The position numbers and the translations under genes are program-made. Positions 56,891-64,000 of a stretch of 64,000 bases of DNA are shown piece by piece. Position 1 is the stretch's first letter, and every line of letters starts with the position of its first letter. This DNA is from Mercenaria mercenaria. Its lineage: Eukaryota; Mollusca; Bivalvia; Venerida; Veneridae. Below the pieces are notes generated by a model. It searched no databases. It was given only the letters and a program-made list of their open reading frames with translations, and had not been told where the DNA came from. Where the stretch lies: contig NC_069364.1 in the NCBI RefSeq assembly GCF_021730395.1, positions 82,205,501-82,269,500 of the forward strand, written 5' to 3'.

Positions 56891-59754
56891 AAATTTTATC
56901 ATTAAAGGCACAAATATCTGGTAGTAGAAATGTTTATTACACACATAAGAATTTGTACTTATAAATATATTAGAAAAGGAATGGTCATATGGAAGTAAAA
57001 TTATGAAATGATAATCTTTACAAAGCCAAACTTTTGCTTAATTAAGGTACAGTCTATGTTCACAAGGTTTTATGTATATATTCAGAAATGGTCAACTATT
57101 TGGCAGCAAAAACAAAGGTTCAATGCAAAGGAAGTACACACAATTCTTATAGGCAAAATAATGAACAAATATCTATCCTAACTGTAGTAAAAATAAGGCA
57201 GTTTTGCAGGACATGTACTACATTAAAAACAGATAGAAACAAAATATACACATGAATGTTTTTACAACAAATACTTTCATACAACCTTTTAGTTTATACA
57301 TATAGATTATTATCATTTAAATACTTAACACAATTATGCTTGTTCACAAACTTAATATATCTTTTGAGTCACAACAGAAATATACAAAATTAAACCTCTT
57401 CTGACAACCCATGCTTTTTTATCTTAAGCTTAATTTTTGGCAATGAATATTTCCCCATTTGTAAAAATTTGATAAGTCAATTAATCTTTAAAGTGATAAA
57501 AATTATCTAAAATCATGACCCCTTAACATATAGCCCAGTTCATATTACATGTATTGTGGATGAACATAATATATGGTATTTAGTTAAATTTTTCATAGTT
57601 TCATAGCTCTCCTGACTTCAACACTTTCTGTATGCAATATCACATGATAATCAAAAAGAATGTGGTAGCTTACTCTTTTAAATGTCTCTAACAATCATAT
57701 TTCAAAATTATTCCTAACTAATTAACAGAACCATGAACACTTATTTTCATTAACTATTCTAAATCAAGCCTAAGGTATTTCCTTACTTCAACGACTACTT
57801 CATTCTAAATCAATGTTCAAGGGTTTCCTATTTTCAAGGACTCAATCATTCTAATTCAAGGCTAAATGGTGGTATAGTGAATAACATACTTGTACAAAAA
57901 TAGAAACAACTCTTCTAAAATTGTTCACAATCAACAATATAATCACAATCTGTTTCAAACGTAACTATAACAACACATCATATAGGATCAACACAAATCA
58001 AAGGCACTGACATCACACTAGACATGAACGTAACTGTACATAATTTTTAAGATAAAAAATGTGTACCATAGTTTGAAAGCTCAACACATCTGCTTTAACT
58101 GATAAGATATCTATATTTCACACACTGATCTACAGTGAAACATCCATTGACTCCAGCACAAGGGCCGAATCAAGTAATCCATGTGGTCTCTTTGGCGCTT
58201 TCCATATACTGTGTAAGCGGAAAAGTTTGTGACGCATAAATGTTGGCGAATTTTGTGAATCAAGAAATTCGCCAAAGTACCAGTCAGCATATAATTACAC
58301 AATCATAAAGACAAGTCATTATAGTCAAGTAAAGATAAATAAACTCAGCTTTACCATTTCAGTTTTTCGGTGATGTGCAAATATTTCGCTTCAAAAACCT
58401 CTTGAAACGGCAATTCACAAATTTTTTGATCCGCGAATATATCCACTTATACAGTATTCATTCATTACCTTCTGACTTCAAGCAATCAGTGATTTACTAT
58501 AAACTGTCTTTTATAAAAGGAAGTATTTATAGAAGAAAGAATATTTCTGGCCTGCCAGAAAATAGATAGCATGGGAAATAAGTAATCTGATTCTTGAGCA
58601 CTTAAAATGATTTCAACCAAACCATATGGATTTAGCTTGATCCCCTTAGAAAATTTCAACCATACATAATCATATTTTTTGCATATTTAAACTTGGTCCA
58701 TAGGCATAAAATAAGAGTACAGTTGATTCATACAAAATCAATATCATTTTTAACTTTCAGATTAAAGAAAAAGTCCTGAAGATAAAATCAGTTCAAATAA
58801 AGCTCAATTTCAAAATATTCCTTAAAATGAAATACAGTGCAAACTATGTACCATTGCTGGAAATACTGAACTTTCTTTACTGTATACAGGTTCCTCTGGA
58901 GAAGCCAATTTACTACAAATGAGGAAAGAAAATAGTACCAATCTCTGTATAGGGGTACTCTGCAACTCATAAGTGATGTTCCCAGGGGTAAGGCTGTATT
59001 AGATAAACTGTATGTAAAGGCACAAAGAAATGTCAGTGACAAACAATGAAAAACTCATGCTCAATATTAAGTTTCAACAATTTCAAGTGAAGCATTTGTA
59101 GCTAAAGTATGATTTGGTTCCAGTTAAATGAATAAATGCATCAATGAAAAACAAACAAAATGAGGATTTCATGATGTCCAAACATGACTGAATAAATGAA
59201 AACATGTTTTTTGACAATTTGACTGGTTTACATGAAAATATCTTATATCATTGTGTCTGAAAACACCTTCAAAATTTTGAAGTATATTAGAGCTCAAGAT
59301 TTGAAAGGGTCTGCAATGTGATTTATTTACAGCCAAATTATGCTTGATAATATTCTAAAATACATGAAATAAGCATTTTGTTATTTATTTATTTGAGTTT
59401 TACCGTGCACCAACACAGTAAGCATTATGTGAAAAGTAAATAGCTCAATATCTTTTATTTAAATGATAATAATTGCCAGGCTTAAGACTGTATACAAAGT
59501 TAATACATTTGTAATTTGTCAAGGACAAAAATACTGAATTGATTTTAAGCCTGAAAATTCAGGAGTGGAATATCAAAGTGACAATTTTCTACTTAACACA
59601 TTTTCCAAACCATTACTTCAAACACTGATAAAAAACAAAGCTATAGCTGAAACCTGAACATTGAATTGCAGCAAAAAATTGCAATATTTCAATCTAAATT
59701 ACTGAAATAGAGTACTAAAGGTTGCATAACATTTGCAATGCCTGGATAGAATCA
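56891..59754. other. no gene seen
   Basis: AT-rich, noncoding by inspection. Confidence 0.5.
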
Positions 59755-59870
59755 CCAAGCAGAATAACATGAAGAATTCTCCTGCTTAAGCAAGGCTTGA
59801 ACCCTCATTAGTAAGACGCAAGTGATTTGAAGTTAGTGACTTTAACCTCTCAGCCACACAGACCCTTGGT
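59755..59870 (-). repeat. tRNA-derived SINE, head and part of body
   Basis: Minus strand: 'ctgtgtggctgagaggttaa' (box A), 'cttcaaatcacttgcg', 'gagggttcaagcctt' (box B), then 'gagaattcttcatgttattc', the body of a SINE family I know from bivalves. Confidence 0.75.
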
Positions 59871-59877
59871 TCCAGTT

Positions 59878-59958
59878 AAAGATGGGTCTAACCCACGACT
59901 GTGAGGTACAAGTGATTTGAAGTCGGCAACCTGAACCACTCAGCCATGGAGGCCCCAG
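59878..59958 (-). repeat. second SINE head of the same family
   Basis: Minus strand: 'ggcctccatggctgagtggt', 'gacttcaaatcacttgtacc', 'gtcgtgggttagaccc'. Only the tRNA-like head is present, in the same orientation as its neighbour, so this is a head duplication or two nested insertions. Confidence 0.7.
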
Positions 59959-60180
59959 GTCCCAGTTAAAGAGGGGTTCCACGATAGTATCTACTAAGCA
60001 GCATGTGACAATCAGCATCAATCAACAAGTATGTCTGCACTAATTTGAAACACAGATTACAAATATATTTTAACTAGCAAAATATTTCATAAAAATAGGA
60101 ATGAATACAAGTAATATCAAATGGTAAAGAAGATTCTTTGACAATTGATTCACAGATGAAAGACTGCGTAGTTTTGATGC

Positions 60181-60206
60181 TCAGTTTAGGTCAACACCCT
60201 CATCAT
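60181..60206 (-). CDS. candidate terminal exon of a minus-strand gene
   Basis: On the minus strand a pyrimidine-rich acceptor 'acattttctcttttcag' is followed by AT|GAT|GAG|GGT|GTT|GAC|CTA|AAC|TGA, giving a C-terminus DEGVDLN with one base needed from an upstream exon. Short acidic C-terminal exons like this are common in animals, but the upstream exons would lie to the right (higher coordinates) and I could not find them before 64000. Confidence 0.3.
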
Positions 60207-61807
60207 CTGAAAAGAGAAAATGTAAGCATTATTTTAATGTTGTGAATAATTAACTTAAGATTTTCTAATATCTTATATACTACCCTCTGTAATTATGTAC
60301 GTTCACTGTATACATACTAGATCTTGATCAATGAAAACTATCATATTGTTGAAACTTTTCAAGTACATTACACTTATGAAGTAAGCAAAAATAAGATAAA
60401 AATTATAATGTCTTACTTTCAGTCTTAAACCTTAAAGGAAAAAAAAACTAAATTTGAATGTGGTAAATTGTAGAAGGGATATTAATATTGCTAATTTTGC
60501 TCAATATTCTGAACATTCATAAGACTTTTACATCACACAAATGTTCAGCCAAATTTTATGATAACTAAAACATATATGATCATATGATTAATATTTAACT
60601 GCCATAAAATCATCTGGGTGAGAAATAATTCAAACTTTATGGGAATTTTCCATTAACAATTATCATGTTTTTTTTTAAATTTATAAACACCTATAAAGTC
60701 ACAACCATAATAATTTTAGGTCCTTCTGAAAGCCTATTTTTAATTTGTGAAACAGCTCAACTGAAATAGTACTATTGCAATAACCTTATCAAATTACTGG
60801 CCAAAACTGATTAAGAAATTGCAAAACTTTTCATGCAAAAACTGTTCAATTTAGTTGAACTTTTCAATTGAACTACAGAAATAACAATAAAAAATGTTAA
60901 TTATTTCAACATTTCAAATGTAAAAGACATGCGTATTAGTATAATTATCAATTTAAAATATTCGTAAATGATTATCTCCCTTTAAAACATACCACTGAAA
61001 AGAAAAGACAAAAATAACAAGATTTCATGTCATCTAAAAGTCCAAAAATATGTTAATTCTTTTTTTCCTCAAAACAAATCCATAAATGGGTTAAAAAATA
61101 TCTCCAGGTTTTTCCAGGTATGTCATACCAGTCAATGCTTTCACATAACCTTCACAACCATTCAAAACTTGATCAAATTTCGCTTATTGTGCTTCTTTGG
61201 CCATTTTCAAGTTTTGTACTAATCTGTCCATTATATAAATATTTAAGTGAAAATTTTATGTATCCTACTTTGGGTTCTCTTCATTTTTACAACAACTATA
61301 TATGAAATTTTAATTGAATATCATTATATTGTGCAACAGCATGAAATTTTAACTTTAAATTTTATCATTATATTATGCAATCATCAATTTTCATTGAAAT
61401 GAAATTTTATCGCTTTGAGGTAAACAGCTAGGTCATAGGAACAAAAATTCAATTGATTTGAATTTAAATGATAAGACTTAAGGAAATTTGCCCCAAATTT
61501 TATCATTTCATTGCAACTTGATTTCATGGACAGTCCCAACCACAAAAGCCATTGAAATGCACAAAAAATAAACCATAAGCATGACATTGTGGAGTTATGT
61601 GAAAGCTTTGAAAATGAAAACAATATATCTTACTGATAAGGGCATCATTGTGGAATACATTATAGAAAAAGGAAAGTTTTCTTTCTGTGCAAAAAGAAAC
61701 ATAAAACTTGATTATTTTAACGTAGAGATAAGTATATTAAAGTTAACAAACATTATTATCTTGAAGGTACAGAACAGAAAGTCAAGATTCAACATTTATC
61801 TCTTTGT
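60207..61807. other. no gene seen
   Basis: AT-rich DNA. Frames at 61384-61623 (-) and 61581-61835 (+) overlap and lack domains. It may be an intron of the minus-strand candidate. Confidence 0.4.
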
Positions 61808-62010
61808 AGCAATATACAGTCAAACTTGTCTGTAAAGACCACCCTTGGGAAATAAAAGAAGTGGTCTTTGTTGACAAGTGGTCTCTCTACACAGGTAAAG
61901 GTACACTATTTATAATTACATTGAAACAGAAAATTGTGGCCTTTTCAAAGACATTCTAATAGATTTTGTTACAGTAGTGGCCTTTTATTTCAGAGCAGGT
62001 CTTTAACACT
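61808..62010. repeat. 'gtctgtaaagaccacc' interspersed repeat
   Basis: 'caaacttgtctgtaaagacc', 'agtggtctttgttgacaagt' and 'ggtctctctacacaggt' form a repeated wording seen often in mollusc DNA. The copy is diverged and its edges are unclear. Confidence 0.4.
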
Positions 62011-62169
62011 TGTATGTAAACTGACTTGTTTGTTTTTTTATTAACACCATTCTTAACACATTAAGTTTAGTCTCACCATTTTTCTGTACACAATTAAACT
62101 TGCCTAAACAGCCACTTTGTGTTAATACCTTAGCAAGCTGCTTTTGTACGTGTGACTGTATCATTATTT
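62011..62169. other. no gene seen
   Basis: Short AT-rich spacer. Confidence 0.4.
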
Positions 62170-62225
62170 TTCTGTTGGGTTTAATGTCATATGGTAACCT
62201 TAACCACTCAGCCAAAGAGTCCTCT
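62170..62225 (-). repeat. SINE with head joined to tail (internal deletion)
   Basis: Minus strand: 'gactctttggctgagtggtt' (head) runs directly into 'ccatatgacattaaaccca' (tail wording), so most of the body is missing. Confidence 0.4.
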
Positions 62226-62880
62226 TTGACTGCACTAATATTAGTTACTTATACTATACAGTTGCCCACATGGAAAGCAATATTTGTGAATACATACAAA
62301 TGTATAACTTAGTGGAAACAGGTAATATCTATTAAGCAAATTTAGGTTAAAATGAAGACTATATTATGATTTTTTTTTTCAAATATGAATTTTGATAAAA
62401 TAACTTAAAAACTTGATTTCAACCACGGACATGCTAATAAGCTTATAAAATCTTTTCAACTGACATGAAACATATTAAAGAAAAGGGAAAATCTTCTTGT
62501 TCTTTTTCAATTAATAATTATTGAGATATAAAGGAAAGCTCTTTTATATATTATATAACACCAAAAAAAAAATGGATTATACAATTGGTTATGCAGGTTT
62601 TAATGCAACAAGAACAACAAGAAAATGCATGAACAGATGTCTGTTAACAGCATGCAGATATTTTCCATTCCGAAGAAATAAAAAAAATTATTAAACAGAT
62701 TTTTCTATTATATTTACTGTTCAATATCCAGATTCCAAAATTATCTTGATTTTATCCTCCACGGTATTACCTAGATTTTTATTGTTGTCTGTATTATCTA
62801 GATATATAAAATGTATTATCGTTAAACCTATATTTATTGTCACTTTCATTATCAAATATTGTTCTGACTTGTGGGTGGAT
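62226..62880. other. no gene seen
   Basis: AT-rich DNA with homopolymer runs. Confidence 0.5.
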
Positions 62881-64000
62881 AAACAAGAGGGCCATGAAGG
62901 CCCTGTATCGCTCACCTGACCTATTGACCTAAAGATCATCAAGATAGTTTCATTAAGATATGGTCATAAATGTGGCCTCTAAAGTGTTAACTAACTTTTC
63001 CTTTGATTTGACCTGGTGACCTAGTTTTTGACCCCATATGACCAAGATTCGAACTTGACCTAAAGATCATCAAGATTAACATTCTGACTATGTTTCATGA
63101 AGATACAGTTATAAATGTGGCCTCTAGAGTGTTAACAAGCTTTTCCTTTGATTTGACCCGGTGACCTAGTTTTTGACCCCACATGACCCAGATTCGAACT
63201 TGACCTAAAGATCATCAAGATTAACATTCTGACTAAGTTTTATAAAGATATAGTCATAAATGTGACCTCTAGAGTGTTAACAAGCTTTTCCTTCGATTTG
63301 ACCCAGTGACCTAGTTTTTGATACCACCTGACCCATATTTGAACCTGACCTATAGATCATCAAGATTAACATTCTGACCAAGTTTCATTCAGATATGGTC
63401 ATAAATGTGGCCTCTAGAGTGTTAACTAGCTTTTCCTTTGATTTGACCCGGTGACCTAGTTTTTGACCCTACATGACCTAGATTCAAACTGCACTTTGAG
63501 ATCATCATGAGTAACATTCTGACCAAGTTTCATGAAGATACAGTCATAAATGTGGCCTCTACAGTGTTAACAAGCTTTTCCTTTGATTTGACCTGGTGAC
63601 CTAGTTTTTTACCCCACATGACCCAGATTCAAACTTAACCTAAAAAGCATCAAGAATAACATTCTGACTAAGATTCATAAAGATATATCATAAATGTGGC
63701 CTCTACAGTGTTAACAAGCTTTTCCTTTGATTTGACCCGGTGACCTAGTTTTTTGACCTCACCTGACCCAGATTTGAACATGATCTATAGATCATCAAGA
63801 TTAATATTCTGACCAAGTTTCATTAAGATATGGTCATAAATGTGGCCTCTAGAGTGTTAACTAGCTTTTCCTTTGATTTGACCTGGTGACCTAGTTTTTG
63901 ATCCCACATGACCAAGATTCAAAATGGACTTTGGGATCATCATGAGTAACGTTCTGACCAAGTTTCATGAAGATACAGTTATAAATGTGGACTGTACAGT
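62881..64000 (-). repeat. tandem repeat array, units of roughly 148 bp, running off the window
   Basis: It starts with the edge 'aaacaagagggccatgaagg' and 'ctgtatcgctcacctgac'. Units then share 'gtcataaatgtggcctctag', 'agtgttaacaagcttttcct', 'ttgatttgaccyggtgacct', 'agtttttgacccc' and 'gatcatcaagattaacattc'. About seven units are visible. It is the reverse complement of the family at 10610-12012. Confidence 0.9.

Overview
The window is AT-rich, intron-bearing, repeat-dense eukaryotic DNA. The repeat families point to a bivalve mollusc, probably a venerid-type clam: tRNA-derived SINE heads reading 'GGCTGAGTGGTTAAGG', the 'tgagccgc...gcggctca' palindromic MITE, the 'taacctttagcctgc' MITE, and the roughly 148-bp 'ctaggtcaccaggtcaaatc' repeat whose edge carries 'gggccat..ggccct'. 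This assignment rests on family recognition from memory, not on a search.

Two host genes can be supported, both on the + strand. Gene A has its main exon at 19268-20318 and gene B at 39495-41243. They are otherwise unlike each other but end in the same 53-58-residue domain (29 of 53 aligned residues identical), which I do not recognise. Gene A also carries two copies of a roughly 45-residue repeat. Its 5' exon is probably a micro-exon with only 8 coding bases (ATGGTGAA|gtaagt at 9878-9885), whose phase fits the acceptor at 19267. A decayed third copy of gene A's 5' part, with the same micro-exon, lies at 7451-8190. A possible terminal exon of a minus-strand gene ends at 60181.

Left part (1-9.8 kb): a small hAT-like hairpin MITE, a CR1-like LINE endonuclease fragment, a candidate 3.2-kb terminal-inverted-repeat element holding a SINE and a MITE, a 1.19-kb long-armed palindromic element with a perfect 8-bp target duplication, and the gene A relic. 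The putative 9.4-kb intron of gene A (9.9-19.3 kb) holds a tandem repeat block, a SINE, a local duplication and another hairpin MITE.

Middle (21-34 kb): a DIRS-like gag fossil split by a noncoding LTR element with near-identical LTRs, a GATAC-based satellite, a duplicated SGNH-like pseudogene on the minus strand, and a roughly 118-bp minisatellite interrupted by two DNA elements that each left target duplications. One of those two contains a tRNA-like sequence.

Right part (34-64 kb): gene B with candidate upstream exons, then a CR1/L2-like LINE (about 41.7-48.6 kb) with a coiled-coil plus SGNH ORF1, an endonuclease, and a reverse transcriptase present twice through a 1,770-bp tandem duplication. 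A TATA-bearing promoter-like block occurs on each side of the LINE; the right copy is followed by a GC-rich segment that looks inserted. The rest is noncoding DNA with MITEs, SINEs and a minisatellite array running off the right end.
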